A stretch of DNA of 64,000 bases from Candidatus Zymogenaceae bacterium (GCA_016931225.1 JAFGFE010000025.1:1-64000); one strand, 5' to 3'; counted from the stretch's first letter, positions 18,963 through 28,433 are shown. A program made the numbers and translations. The notes: a model not told the origin generated them from the sequence alone.

Positions 18963-19916
18963 ATGGGAATTCTCAAAAAAGCGGTGTCTCTCGCACGCAG
19001 CCGAAACAGCATCTTCCTTCTCTCCCTGGTGCTGGCCCTCACGCTGCCGGAAGGAGTGCGCTATACCCGGCCGGTGATGCTTGTTTTTCTGGGTGTGGTG
19101 ATGACCGTCTCGATGCTGGGCATTGGAAGCGAACTGTGGGAAAAACCCTCACGGGCCCTTGTGTACGCCGCCACAGGTGTCGGCGGCAGTTACCTGCTGT
19201 TGGGCGGCTTGACGATTGCGCTCTCGAAAATTGTTATGGATACGCCCGATTTCCTGGCCGGTTTTCTTCTCATTGCCGCCGCCCCTCCGGCGGTGGCGGT
19301 GATGCCGTTTACCGATATGTTCCGGGGAAACCGCACGCTCACCCTGACGGCCATCCTGGCGGGATACGCCGCCGCCTTCGTCACCCTTCCCCTGATGTCG
19401 TTCGTCGTCTCAGGGGAATCATTGATCGAGCCGAAGCGGCTCATGCTGACCGTCGGCGGGCTGATTGTCGCCCCGTTTCTGATCTCCCGGATCATCCGTC
19501 TGATGCGGTTTGACGTGAGTCTTGAGCCGTACCGCGGGCCGATTACGAACTGGTCGTTCTTTGTGGTCATGTATACCATCGTGGCCGTCAATAGAGACGT
19601 GATTCTGGAACATGTCGGGGCCCTTCTGCCGGTGGTGTTGGTGAGCGTATCTGTGACGTTTATACTCGGCCTTCTGGTATATGTCGTCACTGTGAGGGGG
19701 GGATTGGGTCATGAAGACGGCGTCAGCCTGACGCTCCTTTTCACCCTCAAGAACTATGCCCTGGCCGGCGGTATCGCATTGATATTTATTTCCGATATAT
19801 CAGCCATTCCCGCGGCGATACAGACCGCAGTGATGATTCTTTATGTCATCTGGCTCGATCGTTTTTTTCAAAAATATCGTCCGGATGAAAAAAAAAGACT
19901 GGACAAATCAAAATAA
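18963..19916 (+). CDS. Bile acid:sodium symporter-like membrane transporter
   Basis: 317 residues with about nine or ten hydrophobic segments beginning at NSIFLLSLVLALTLPEG, separated by short loops, and a basic C-terminus. The pattern LLIAAAPPAVAVMPFTDMFRGN (Pro-rich, broken helix in the fourth to fifth segment) and an internal two-fold repeat look like the BASS/ACR3 superfamily of bile-acid, arsenite and organic-anion carriers. The substrate cannot be predicted. GAGAAAGG lies upstream of the ATG. The stop codon is directly followed by the copZ promoter, so it is probably a separate unit from the copper genes. Confidence 0.65.
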   Translation: MGILKKAVSLARSRNSIFLLSLVLALTLPEGVRYTRPVMLVFLGVVMTVSMLGIGSELWEKPSRALVYAATGVGGSYLLLGGLTIALSKIVMDTPDFLAGFLLIAAAPPAVAVMPFTDMFRGNRTLTLTAILAGYAAAFVTLPLMSFVVSGESLIEPKRLMLTVGGLIVAPFLISRIIRLMRFDVSLEPYRGPITNWSFFVVMYTIVAVNRDVILEHVGALLPVVLVSVSVTFILGLLVYVVTVRGGLGHEDGVSLTLLFTLKNYALAGGIALIFISDISAIPAAIQTAVMILYVIWLDRFFQKYRPDEKKRLDKSK

Positions 19917-19943
19917 TTGACTATATTACTCTGTTATTATAGT
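19917..19943 (+). promoter_or_regulatory. Candidate promoter of copZ-copA
   Basis: TTGACT at 19917-19922 and TATAGT at 19938-19943 with a short 15-bp spacer, immediately after the preceding stop codon. The spacer differs from the 19-20 bp expected for a CueR/MerR-type copper promoter. Confidence 0.4.
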
Positions 19944-19968
19944 GTAAGAGAAACGAGGGGGATGAATC

Positions 19969-20169
19969 ATGAAGACGATAAAAATAAAAGGTATGTCGTG
20001 TCAGCACTGCGTGAAGGCGGTGACTGGAGCGCTCACGAATATTGACGGCATAAAGAACATATCGGTGTCGCTTCAAAACGGTGAGGCGGTTTTCGACGAG
20101 GTCGGCCCCGTCGATTATGACGAGGTGAGAAGAAACATCGAGGATGCGGGCTATGAACTCGAATCGTGA
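19969..20169 (+). CDS. copZ: Copper chaperone (single HMA domain)
   Basis: 66 residues forming one ferredoxin-like heavy-metal-associated domain. [11 protein letters not shown] carries the MxCxxC copper site, and the expected [17 protein letters not shown] and AGYELE elements follow. It would carry Cu(I) to the P-type ATPase, whose gene overlaps its 3' end by 17 bp. CGAGGGGG lies upstream of the ATG. Confidence 0.92.
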   Translation: MKTIKIKGMSCQHCVKAVTGALTNIDGIKNISVSLQNGEAVFDEVGPVDYDEVRRNIEDAGYELES

Positions 20170-22648
20170 AAAGACCGAAGCCCGGCTTTCCATATCAGGG
20201 ATGGACTGCCCGACCTGTGTGGTGCGGCTGGAAGAGGGGCTGAAGAATATTCCCGGAGTGGAAGAGGCACAGGTCAACTTCGCGGCGGAGAGCGCCTCGG
20301 TCTCCTACGACCCGAATCGAGTCAAGAGCACAGACCTGGTCGATGCGGTACACTCCATGGGATATACCGCTGTGGAGAAAGCGGCGGGCACGGGTGACGG
20401 CATGTCCCGTGTCACGATTTCCGTGGGGGGTATGACATGCGCTGCCTGTGTACGGCGGGTCGAGAAGGCCCTGGAGGCCGTGGAGGGTGTCTCCGAGGCA
20501 TCGGTGAACCTCGCCACCGGAAGGGTGGACGTCCGATATGATGTGGGGGTGGCGGATATCGCGGCGATCAGGGCTGCGGTGAGGGGAGCGGGCTACGATT
20601 TTCTCGGGGTGTCGGGAGGTCACACAGATGACGATCCCATCGAGCGGATGCGGAAGAAGGAAGAACGGGACCTGGTCACGCGGCTCATCGTGGGCATCGT
20701 TCTCACGATTCTCGTTTTCATCGGCTCCATGCCGATGCTCTTCCCCTTCGTACGGACAGTCCCCGATGCAACCCGCCTGCCTCTGTTGTTTCTTTTAACC
20801 ACGCCGGTGCTCTTCTGGGTGGGCGGACGGTTTTACCGCGGCGCACTCAAGGCGCTGAAGCAGAAAACCGCGGACATGAACAGTCTGGTGGCGGTGGGAA
20901 CGCTGTCGGCGTATCTTTATTCCACGGTGGCCGTGCTCTTTCCCCGCCTCTTCTCGACAACGGGGATTCTCCCCCATGTCTATTTCGACGGCGCCGCCAT
21001 GATCGTCACCATCGTGCTTCTGGGGAGGTTTCTGGAGGCGCGGGCCCGGGGCAGGGCGTCCGATGCCATAAGAAGGCTGGTGGATCTATCGCCGAAAACC
21101 GCCCGTCTCCTGCGGGAAGGAAGGGAGGAGGAGGTGCCGGTGGAAACCCTGGTGCCCGGTGATGTGGTGCTGGTTCGTCCCGGAGAGAAGATCCCGACCG
21201 ACGGGGTGATCGAGTCCGGGTCGACGGCGGTGGACGAATCGATGCTCACCGGTGAATCGAATCCGGTGGAAAAGAGGGTTGGGGACGACGTCTTCGGTGG
21301 AACCATCAACCGTACCGGCGGCGTGACGTTTACGGTGTCGAAAGTGGGAAGCGGGACGATGCTCGCCCGTATCATCGAGCTGGTGGAACAGGCCCAGGGA
21401 TCCAAGGCCCCCATCCAGCGGGCGGCGGACAGGGTGGCGGCGGTGTTCGTCCCGGTGGTCATGAGTATCGCCCTGGCGGCGTTTTTGGTGTGGTTTTTTC
21501 TGGTCCCCGGCACAACCTTCGCCCAGGCGCTCCTGATCTTCGTATCGGTCCTGATTATATCATGTCCCTGCGCCATGGGCTTGGCGACGCCGGTGGCCGT
21601 GATGGTGGGGACGGGTCTCGGTGCGTTTTCCGGCGTGCTGATCCGGGGGGGCGAGAGCTTTGAGCGGGCATATCGGGTAAACACGATAGTATTCGACAAA
21701 ACCGGCACGCTCACCGAGGGCACCCCCCGGGTGACGGACGCGGTGGCTGCGGTGGGGGCCTCCGAACGCGAGCTCTTGTCCGCCGCGGCGACGGCGGAAG
21801 CGAGGTCGGAGCATCCCCTGGCGGCGGCGATCGTGCAGTCGGCGGCATCGATGGGGATAACGCCGGACGAGGTGTCCGAAACCACGGCGCTCTCGGGCCT
21901 GGGGGTGCGGGCGGTGACGGATGTGGGAACGATATTGGCGGGCAGCAACGAGCTCTTTTCCCAAAGCGGCATCGATGATGCGGGTATGTTCGACGTCGCC
22001 GAAACCTACAGGAGAGCAGGAAAGAGTGTGGTGTTTGTGGCCAAAGAGGACGCGCTCCTCGGGTTCGTCGCGTTGAGGGATGAGCCGAAGGCGGAATCGA
22101 GAGAGGTCGTTCGGGAGCTCATCCTGCGGGGGGTCGACGTGGTCATGCTGACCGGGGATAATGAGTCGACCGCCGAGGCCATCGCCCGGGACCTGGGCAT
22201 CGAAAAAGTCGTGGCGGGGGTCCTCCCCGAAGACAAGGCGCGGCGGCTTGCAAACTTTCAGGGAAAGGGGAGGATCGTGGCGATGGTGGGGGACGGTGTC
22301 AATGACGCCCCGGCGCTTGCCCAGGCGGATGTGGGCATAGCCATGGGGGCGGGAACAGACGTGGCCATCGAGGCGGCGGACGTGACCCTGATGAGAAACG
22401 ACCTGACGGCGATTCTTTCGGCCCTGGACCTCTCTCGGATGACCATGAGGAACATCAAGCAGAATCTCTTCTGGGCGTTTTTCTACAACAGCCTGGGGAT
22501 ACCGGTTGCGGCGGGCGTGCTCTACCCGGTGGCGGGGATATTCTTAAGCCCCGTGATGGCGGCGACGGCGATGGCATTGAGCTCCATCTTCGTGGTGAGC
22601 AATTCCCTCAGGCTTCGTTTCTCGTGGAGGCGGCGCACAAAAAAATAA
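20153..22648 (+). CDS. copA: Cu(I)-translocating P1B-type ATPase
   Basis: 831 residues. Two N-terminal HMA domains (GMDCPTCVV and GMTCAACVR) precede a P1B-type pump with eight membrane helices. The diagnostic parts are seen in order: LTGESNPV actuator loop, [11 protein letters not shown] intramembrane metal site, [10 protein letters not shown] phosphorylation site, SEHPLAAAI nucleotide-domain His-Pro, [16 protein letters not shown] hinge, then the copper-type [12 protein letters not shown] and a last helix with Met and two Ser. It exports Cu(I) across the cytoplasmic membrane using ATP. The ATG at 20153 has GAGG 9 bases upstream and overlaps copZ, implying translational coupling; the ATG at 20144 is too close to that site. 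Confidence 0.95.
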   Translation: MNSNREKTEARLSISGMDCPTCVVRLEEGLKNIPGVEEAQVNFAAESASVSYDPNRVKSTDLVDAVHSMGYTAVEKAAGTGDGMSRVTISVGGMTCAACVRRVEKALEAVEGVSEASVNLATGRVDVRYDVGVADIAAIRAAVRGAGYDFLGVSGGHTDDDPIERMRKKEERDLVTRLIVGIVLTILVFIGSMPMLFPFVRTVPDATRLPLLFLLTTPVLFWVGGRFYRGALKALKQKTADMNSLVAVGTLSAYLYSTVAVLFPRLFSTTGILPHVYFDGAAMIVTIVLLGRFLEARARGRASDAIRRLVDLSPKTARLLREGREEEVPVETLVPGDVVLVRPGEKIPTDGVIESGSTAVDESMLTGESNPVEKRVGDDVFGGTINRTGGVTFTVSKVGSGTMLARIIELVEQAQGSKAPIQRAADRVAAVFVPVVMSIALAAFLVWFFLVPGTTFAQALLIFVSVLIISCPCAMGLATPVAVMVGTGLGAFSGVLIRGGESFERAYRVNTIVFDKTGTLTEGTPRVTDAVAAVGASERELLSAAATAEARSEHPLAAAIVQSAASMGITPDEVSETTALSGLGVRAVTDVGTILAGSNELFSQSGIDDAGMFDVAETYRRAGKSVVFVAKEDALLGFVALRDEPKAESREVVRELILRGVDVVMLTGDNESTAEAIARDLGIEKVVAGVLPEDKARRLANFQGKGRIVAMVGDGVNDAPALAQADVGIAMGAGTDVAIEAADVTLMRNDLTAILSALDLSRMTMRNIKQNLFWAFFYNSLGIPVAAGVLYPVAGIFLSPVMAATAMALSSIFVVSNSLRLRFSWRRRTKK

Positions 22649-22660
22649 TCGAATATTGCA

Positions 22661-22689
22661 TTGTAAGCGATACTGAAATTATATATAAT
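22661..22689 (+). promoter_or_regulatory. Promoter of the sufC-sufB unit
   Basis: TTGTAA at 22661-22666, a 17-bp spacer and a consensus TATAAT at 22684-22689, just after the copA stop; the leader to sufC is about 40 nt. Confidence 0.6.
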
Positions 22690-22734
22690 GTATGTGTACT
22701 TTTAATACAGAGAAATAGTAAAGGAGAGCTGACC

Positions 22735-23493
22735 ATGCTCGATATAGAAGGATTGAAGGTGGAGGTGGAGGGAAAGGTTGTGCTCAAGAACATCAACCTT
22801 CACGTACCCGATGGGAAAACCCACGTGCTCTTCGGCCCGAATGGCTCGGGCAAGACATCACTCTTGATGACGATCATCGGCTATGAGGGATACAATGTCC
22901 TCGACGGCGAGATCTATTTCAAGGGGGAGCGTATTACGGACCTCTCAGTGGACGCCCGGGCGAAGATGGGCATCGGCATGTCCTTTCAGCGGCCTCCCTC
23001 CGTGGACGGCCTGAAGCTGGGGGATCTGCTGGGGCTTCTGGGGTGTGAGGGGGATGACCTCGCGCGTCTCGCGGAGAGCCTTCGATTCAAGGAGTTCCTG
23101 GATCGCGATCTGAACGTCGGCTTTTCCGGAGGGGAGATCAAGCGTTCGGAGCTTTTGCAGCTGATGGTACAGGGACCGGAACTCTTGTTATTCGACGAGC
23201 CGGAGTCCGGGGTGGACCTTGAGAGCATACACCTCATTGGGAACACCATCAACCAGTTGATTCATGGGTACGGCCTGGGGGGCAAGGAATACTGTTTGAA
23301 AAAAGATCGGGAGAACATTACACGCTCGGGGTTGATCATCACCCACACCGGACACATCCTGGATTACGTGAACGCCGACCAGGCCAGCGTCATCTATGAC
23401 GGCGTTATCGCCTGCCAGGGACACCCCCGGGAGCTGCTCCGAGGGATTTCACAACATGGATACGAGGAGTGCCTGAAATGTCTGAAACAGTAG
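22735..23493 (+). CDS. sufC: Fe-S cluster assembly ATPase SufC
   Basis: 252 residues. An ABC-type ATPase of the Suf family that works with SufB to build Fe-S clusters, not with a transporter. Walker A is GPNGSGKTS, the Q-loop lies in SFQRPPSVDGLKLG, the signature is FSGGEIKRSE, Walker B is ELLLFDEPESGVD and the switch His is in IITHTG. The ATG at 22735 follows AAAGGAGAG at good distance; a longer frame upstream has no such site. It overlaps sufB by 16 bp. No cysteine desulfurase (SufS) or scaffold (SufU/SufA) gene is next to it. Confidence 0.93.
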   Translation: MLDIEGLKVEVEGKVVLKNINLHVPDGKTHVLFGPNGSGKTSLLMTIIGYEGYNVLDGEIYFKGERITDLSVDARAKMGIGMSFQRPPSVDGLKLGDLLGLLGCEGDDLARLAESLRFKEFLDRDLNVGFSGGEIKRSELLQLMVQGPELLLFDEPESGVDLESIHLIGNTINQLIHGYGLGGKEYCLKKDRENITRSGLIITHTGHILDYVNADQASVIYDGVIACQGHPRELLRGISQHGYEECLKCLKQ

Positions 23494-24647
23494 ATAAATC
23501 CATCGTCGATGAATACGTACACGAGGGTGGGGAGCATGAGTATATTGATGACCTCGACTCCATCTCAGGGGCCGACCGGGAGCGCATGACCCTGGCGGGG
23601 ATCGACACCACAGGCGACGAGCGCTCGGGCACCTACATCCAGAAGGATCACAGCGTTGTGCACTGCAATGTGGCCCAGGAGGGTCTTGAGATCATGGACA
23701 TCCAAACAGCCCTCAAGACCCACGACTGGCTGGAGGAATATCTCTGGCGGATCGTCCCCAGAGACAAGGACGAATTTACCAAAAAAGTGGTGGAAAAGCC
23801 GCATTTAGGCTATTTTATCCGGGCGCTGCCTGGGGTGAAATCCCTTAGGCCGGTCCAGGCGTGCCTCTATCTTGCTACGAACAACATATCCCAAAATGTG
23901 CATAATATCATTATCGCGGAGGAGGGATCGGAGCTTCACATCATCACCGGCTGTTCCACAACACCGGGGCTGGCCAGCGGCCTGCATATCGGCGTCTCCG
24001 AGTTGTATGTAAAGAAGAACGCCTCCCTCAGCTTTACGATGATCCATAACTGGGGCGAGGGGATCACCGTCAGGCCACGCTCCGCCACCCGCATCGAGGA
24101 CGGCGGACGATTCGTCAACAACTACATCATCCTCAACCCGGTCGAGACCATCCAGATGTACCCGATGGCCTACCTTGAGGGGGATGATTCGGTGGCCCGC
24201 TTCAATTCTGTGCTGGTGGCCCCCAAGGGGGCCGAAATGGACATCGGCAGCGGCGTTGTGCTGACCGGTGCTCGGTCCCGGGCGGAGATCATCTCCCGGG
24301 CGATCACCACCGGCGGACGCATCACGGCCCGGGGTCGCCTGATCGGGAAGGTGCCGGGGGCCCGGGCGCACCTTGAGTGCAAGGGATTGATTCTGGGGGA
24401 CGGGTCGGTTATCGCCATCCCCGAGCTTGAGGGACACAGCGAGGGGCTGGAAATGTCCCACGAGGCGGCGGTGGGCCGCATCAATCAGGACGAGATACAG
24501 TACCTGATGGCCCGAGGACTCTCGGAGGAGGAAGCCATCAGCGTGATCGTTCGGGGCTTTCTGAAGGTGGACATGGAGGGCCTGCCGCCGGAACTCCAGA
24601 CGGAGATCGATAAGAACATCAGGCTGGGTGATTCCGGAGCCATGTAG
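23478..24647 (+). CDS. sufB: Fe-S cluster scaffold protein SufB/SufD family
   Basis: 389 residues, similar to the short archaeal and anaerobe SufB-type partners of SufC. The parallel beta-helix core typical of SufB/D is suggested by ISQNVHNIIIAEEGSEL, SATRIEDGGRFVNNYI and GVVLTGARSRAEIISRAI; the C-terminal SHEAAVGRINQDEIQYLM is the family helical end, with EEAISVIVRGFL after it. The ATG at 23478 (GAGGAG 8 bases before) lies inside the 3' end of sufC. This sufCB pair alone resembles the minimal Suf-type systems found in anaerobes and archaea. Sulfur may come from free sulfide or an unlinked desulfurase. Confidence 0.88.
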   Translation: MSETVDKSIVDEYVHEGGEHEYIDDLDSISGADRERMTLAGIDTTGDERSGTYIQKDHSVVHCNVAQEGLEIMDIQTALKTHDWLEEYLWRIVPRDKDEFTKKVVEKPHLGYFIRALPGVKSLRPVQACLYLATNNISQNVHNIIIAEEGSELHIITGCSTTPGLASGLHIGVSELYVKKNASLSFTMIHNWGEGITVRPRSATRIEDGGRFVNNYIILNPVETIQMYPMAYLEGDDSVARFNSVLVAPKGAEMDIGSGVVLTGARSRAEIISRAITTGGRITARGRLIGKVPGARAHLECKGLILGDGSVIAIPELEGHSEGLEMSHEAAVGRINQDEIQYLMARGLSEEEAISVIVRGFLKVDMEGLPPELQTEIDKNIRLGDSGAM

Positions 24648-24657
24648 GGGGACCGGT

Positions 24658-25632
24658 ATGCTTGTGTTGGGACTTCAGGGAAGCCCGCGGTTGGAGGGAA
24701 ACACGGCGCGTCTGTTGTCCGCCTTCATGGATGAGGCGAAGCGACTCGGGGGTGAGATCGAGACCCTCAACGTCGCCGAGATGGACATCCACCCCTGCCG
24801 GGAGTGCAACGCCTGTCGGAAAGACGGCAGATGTGTGATTGATGACGATATGCAGGCGGTCTATCCGCTGCTTCGCCGGGCGGACCTGGTGGCGGCGGCG
24901 AGCCCGATGTTCTTTTACGGCGTTACCGCCTCACTAAAGGCGCTCATCGATCGGTCCCAGGCCATGTGGAACAGCAGGTACGTACGGGGGCTCTCCGATC
25001 CGGGCCGGGGGATAAGACGGGGCGTCTTTCTCTCCGTGGGGGCCACCAAGGGTGATCGGCTCTTTGAAGGCGCGGGGTTGGTGTTCAAATACTTCTTCGA
25101 CGCCGTGGGTGCTCGTCATTTCGGCTCCCTCGGTTTCAGGGGGATCGAACACATCGGTGATATCGACGGCCACCCGACGGCTCTGAAGGACGCCGCCGAC
25201 CTCGCGCGAGGTGCGACGGCGGATCTCCTTGGGCGTCGGCGGGTGCTCTTTCTCTGCCGGGAAAACGCCTGTCGCAGCCAGATGGCGTGGGCGTTTGCCA
25301 GGAAGGACGCGGGGAGCATCATCGAGCCGATATCCGCCGGCGATACCCCTGCTGCGGCTGTCAACCCAATGATGATCGAGGTGATGGGTGAGGTGGGGAT
25401 AGACATGAGCTATCTGGAGCCGAGATCAATCGAGGTGGCCCTGGCCGCGGGGGACCCGGAGCTGATCGTCTCGATGGGATGCATGGACGCCTGTCCTGTG
25501 GTTCCCGGCGTGGAGGTGATCGACTGGGAAATAGACGATCCCGCCGGGAAAACACTCCCGTTCATGAAAAGGACCAGAGATGACATACGGAGAAAAGTTG
25601 CGGAGCTTGTTACGTCTATTGGGGGAGAGTGA
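24658..25632 (+). CDS. Fusion: iron-sulfur flavoprotein (NADPH-dependent FMN reductase) + arsenate reductase/LMW phosphatase
   Basis: 324 residues. The first 180 are a flavodoxin-like FMN reductase of the Isf type: GLQGSPRLEGNTARLL (FMN phosphate loop), a compact cysteine cluster C47-x2-C50-x2-C53-x5-C59 and SPMFFYGVTASLKALIDR. Residues about 195-324 are a low-molecular-weight phosphatase/ArsC fold: FLCRENACRSQMAWAFA with the C200-x5-R206 P-loop, then MGCMDACPVVPGVEVIDW and DDPAGK, where the C-x3-C pair could form the redox cysteines of thioredoxin-coupled arsenate reductases. A linked flavin and Fe-S centre could supply electrons to the arsenate reductase half. It starts 10 bp after sufB, behind AGGGGG, so it is likely in the sufCB operon. 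Confidence 0.85.
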   Translation: MLVLGLQGSPRLEGNTARLLSAFMDEAKRLGGEIETLNVAEMDIHPCRECNACRKDGRCVIDDDMQAVYPLLRRADLVAAASPMFFYGVTASLKALIDRSQAMWNSRYVRGLSDPGRGIRRGVFLSVGATKGDRLFEGAGLVFKYFFDAVGARHFGSLGFRGIEHIGDIDGHPTALKDAADLARGATADLLGRRRVLFLCRENACRSQMAWAFARKDAGSIIEPISAGDTPAAAVNPMMIEVMGEVGIDMSYLEPRSIEVALAAGDPELIVSMGCMDACPVVPGVEVIDWEIDDPAGKTLPFMKRTRDDIRRKVAELVTSIGGE

Positions 25633-25674
25633 ACGGAAAAAATATATATTACTCATGTACAATACAATGCAAGC

Positions 25675-25683
25675 TGGTATAAT
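25675..25683 (+). promoter_or_regulatory. Extended -10 promoter of the rubredoxin gene
   Basis: TGGTATAAT: consensus -10 (25678-25683) with the TGn extension. No good -35 hexamer is present, as is usual for extended -10 promoters. The surrounding sequence is AT-rich. Confidence 0.55.
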
Positions 25684-25730
25684 AATAAAAATAAAAAATG
25701 AAGAAACATCAATCAGGAGGAACAGTCCAG

Positions 25731-25892
25731 ATGCAAAAGTATGAATGTCAGGTGTGCGGCTATATTTATGATCCGGAAGCGGGAGATCCGGACAACGATG
25801 TGGCGCCGGGGACGGCATTCGAGGATATCCCGGAATACTGGGTGTGCCCGGTATGCGGCGCCCCGAAGGAGGACTTCGAGCCGGTATCCTGA
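25731..25892 (+). CDS. Rubredoxin
   Basis: 53 residues, the usual size. The iron is bound by [14 protein letters not shown] and [13 protein letters not shown], the two CxxCG knuckles. Rubredoxin is a one-electron carrier in the cytoplasm and a common donor to superoxide reductase and rubrerythrin, both encoded 3-4 kb downstream. The ATG has AGGAGG 10 bases before it. A glutaredoxin gene follows after 56 bp. Confidence 0.96.
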   Translation: MQKYECQVCGYIYDPEAGDPDNDVAPGTAFEDIPEYWVCPVCGAPKEDFEPVS

Positions 25893-25948
25893 TGACCGGA
25901 GAAGCCGCTCCGATACATTTTTCACCCCATGCATGGAAGGATAACGCA

Positions 25949-26203
25949 ATGACGGAATCAAAGGTTGTCGTATATTCCACACCAACGTGTCCCTTCTGCA
26001 AAAAGGCGAAAGAGTTTCTTTCAAAAAAAGAAGTCGAGTTCATTGATCACGATGTCACCAAGGACAGAGACGCCCTTGAGGAGATGAGAAAACTCACCCA
26101 GGGGGGACTGAGCGTTCCGGTGCTGCATATCTGTGACGAGGTAATCATCGGCTTCGATCAGGCCCGCATTGAGAAGATCCTCGATGAATGCCTTACGTCG
26201 TGA
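25949..26203 (+). CDS. Glutaredoxin (NrdH/Grx family)
   Basis: 84 residues with a single thioredoxin-like fold. VVYSTPTCPFCKKAKEFL gives the CPFC dithiol, SVPVLHICDEVIIGFD the cis-Pro and glutathione-side loop. It is related in sequence to the glutaredoxin half of the next gene, from which it could have been copied. GGAAGG lies before the ATG. It probably receives electrons from the fused thioredoxin reductase that follows, as NrdH proteins do. Confidence 0.88.
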   Translation: MTESKVVVYSTPTCPFCKKAKEFLSKKEVEFIDHDVTKDRDALEEMRKLTQGGLSVPVLHICDEVIIGFDQARIEKILDECLTS

Positions 26204-26264
26204 GAATACCGATCCATCGATGGATTCGGGTGGTGTTTCGGCCTTTTTTCTGGTGTGAATACCT

Positions 26265-27467
26265 ATGCCGACACTGAAAATTTATACGATCGAGGGATGT
26301 CCGTTCTGCATCAAGGCCAAGGCGTTCTTGGTCGAAAAGGGAATCGAATTTGAGGAGATTCCCGCCAGTCCCGACTCGGAAGACTGGCAGCGGATGAAAA
26401 AGAAAACCCGAAGCGGTTCGGTCCCTCAGATATGCATCGACGGAGAGCCGCTGGGCGGCTACAGCGACCTGGTGTATCTGGAGGCCACCGGTATCCTGTG
26501 GGAGAGGCTGGGGCGGACCGATAAAGTGACGGAGAGCGCCGCAAGGGAATCCGGCATTTACGATCTGATCGTCATCGGCGGAGGGCCCGCGGGGCTCTCC
26601 GCCGGTATTTATGCCGCGAGAAAGCTGATGAAGACGCTCCTGATCGCAAAGGACATCGGCGGCCAGGTGGTATGGACCTATGACATCGACAATTACCTCG
26701 GTTTTAGCGGGGTGGATACCGCGGACTTGATATCCAAGTTCCATGAGCACGTGGAAAAGTATAACGTCGAAAAAAGGGAGGGGATTGAGGTTATCTCCGT
26801 GGAGCTCTCGGGACGGATCAAGAAGGTTACCACCTCCGACAACAAAATCTCTCTCGCAAAAACCGTCATCATCGCCACCGGAAAGAGTCCCCGTCCCCTT
26901 GGGGTCCCGGGGGAAAAGGAATTTACCGGCCGGGGCGTGGCATACTGCTCCACCTGTGACGCGCCGTTATACGTGGACCTGACCGCAGCGGTGGTGGGCG
27001 GAGGAAACTCGGCGCTGGAGGCGGTGATAGATCTGGAGAAGGTGGCGAATCACGTGCACCTGATATCCCTCACACCGCTGACCGGCGATCCCATCCTGAC
27101 GGAAAAGGTGGAGGGGATGGAGAAGGTGGATATCTATACCGAGTACAACACAAAAAAGATTATCGGGGATAAATCGGTCACCGGCATCGAAATCGAATCC
27201 ATAACAAGCGGCGAGATAAAAACGCTCGATACCGACGGCGTATTTATCGAGATCGGCCTGTTGCCCAACTCGGACCTCGTCATCGACACCCTCACCACGA
27301 ATCGTATCGGCGAGATCACCGTGGACAGCGAGTGCAGGACCGGCATGTCCGGGGTATTCGCCGCAGGCGATGTGACGAACGTCCCCTTCAAACAGGTCAT
27401 CGTTGCGGCGGGCGAGGGCGCAAAGGCGGCTCTCTCCGCGTATAATTATCTGATAAACCAGAGATAG
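26265..27467 (+). CDS. trxB: Fusion: glutaredoxin + thioredoxin reductase
   Basis: 400 residues. The first 80 form a glutaredoxin domain with C12-P-F-C15 and SVPQICIDGEPLGG. From about residue 98 a complete low-molecular-weight thioredoxin reductase follows: VIGGGPAGLSAGIYAAR (FAD), the redox pair C228-S-T-C231 in AYCSTCDAPLY, VVGGGNSALEAV (NADPH) and GVFAAGDVT (FAD end). The dithiol is CSTC followed by DAP, where canonical TrxB has CATCDG, so the active-site context is slightly altered. The attached glutaredoxin is likely the direct electron acceptor. It may also serve the free glutaredoxin upstream. The cytoplasmic location is inferred from the lack of a signal peptide. Confidence 0.93.
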   Translation: MPTLKIYTIEGCPFCIKAKAFLVEKGIEFEEIPASPDSEDWQRMKKKTRSGSVPQICIDGEPLGGYSDLVYLEATGILWERLGRTDKVTESAARESGIYDLIVIGGGPAGLSAGIYAARKLMKTLLIAKDIGGQVVWTYDIDNYLGFSGVDTADLISKFHEHVEKYNVEKREGIEVISVELSGRIKKVTTSDNKISLAKTVIIATGKSPRPLGVPGEKEFTGRGVAYCSTCDAPLYVDLTAAVVGGGNSALEAVIDLEKVANHVHLISLTPLTGDPILTEKVEGMEKVDIYTEYNTKKIIGDKSVTGIEIESITSGEIKTLDTDGVFIEIGLLPNSDLVIDTLTTNRIGEITVDSECRTGMSGVFAAGDVTNVPFKQVIVAAGEGAKAALSAYNYLINQR

Positions 27468-27647
27468 GGTGAACGGCTTTCCTGACGGGGGACAAGATAG
27501 CGGGCGCCGAGATGTCGCCCATGCGAACGCTCTCATGCTCTTTTCCTTTTATATTTTCTCCATAAATCCGCAGTTCCATTCTGATTCTTCTTTCCTCATT
27601 TCTCACCGCTTTGTTTTACATACGTTCCCTCCGGAAAGCAGAGATAC

Positions 27648-28433
27648 ATGAAGCATCGCGGCCCGCTCATACCGGCCCGGTTCATCGCCCGGGATAACAG
27701 ATTACTCGCCCGGGTGATGCTCGATGCAGCAAAAGAGAGTGAAGAAAATCCGGGAAGTATCGATACTCAAAGACCGTATCCGTCTGATGATCCGATTGTG
27801 TCGGTGCACGTGCCGAACTCCGGAAGACTCACGGAAATTCTGACCTCCGGACGCCGCGTGTACCTGAGGGGAGAGGCCGATCCCAAGCGAAAGACCGCCT
27901 ATACCCTTGTGCTCGCCCGGATGGAGACGACGCTGGTTTCCATCGAGTCGACGGCGGCGAACGGGATGGCAAGGGAATGCTTCACCGCCGGACGATTCGA
28001 TCCGTTTCGGGGGTACAACGTAATAGAGGCGGAGAGACGATTCGGGAAAAGCAGGTTCGATTTCTTCCTGTCAAAATCGGGACACGGGACCGGCGGTCAC
28101 CCCGAGGTTTCTTTTGGCCTGTTCGTGGAGGTGAAGGGGGTGACGCTGGTTACGGGTGGGCAGGCGATGTTTCCCGATGCGCCGACGATAAGGGGAACGA
28201 AACACCTCCTGGAGCTGATCGAAGCGGTACGGGAGGGACACCGGGCGGCCGTGCTGTTCGTCGCCCAGCGGGGGGACGTCGAGCAATTTACGCCCAACGA
28301 CCGGATGGACCCGGCCTTCGGAGAGGCGCTCAGGACGGCGGGGGAGAGGGGGGTGGAAATCTATGCCGTGTCGTCGAATGTAACAATCGAGGGGATGGAG
28401 ATTACGGGAATGGTTCCGGTGCTGCTCGATTGA
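27648..28433 (+). CDS. sfsA: SfsA family DNA/RNA nuclease-like protein
   Basis: 261 residues. SfsA signatures: VHVPNSGRLTEIL near residue 50, RRVYLRGEADPKRKTAYTL, FDPFRGYNVIEAERRFGKSRFDF, and FVEVKGVTLV-TGGQAMFPDAPTIRGTKHL. The E-x-K in VEVKGV belongs to a PD-(D/E)xK-like nuclease core. The E. coli protein was first named for sugar fermentation stimulation; its true role is not settled. It lies between the redox genes but has its own 180-bp upstream gap, and a strong promoter for the next operon starts 57 bp behind it. Confidence 0.93.
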   Translation: MKHRGPLIPARFIARDNRLLARVMLDAAKESEENPGSIDTQRPYPSDDPIVSVHVPNSGRLTEILTSGRRVYLRGEADPKRKTAYTLVLARMETTLVSIESTAANGMARECFTAGRFDPFRGYNVIEAERRFGKSRFDFFLSKSGHGTGGHPEVSFGLFVEVKGVTLVTGGQAMFPDAPTIRGTKHLLELIEAVREGHRAAVLFVAQRGDVEQFTPNDRMDPAFGEALRTAGERGVEIYAVSSNVTIEGMEITGMVPVLLD

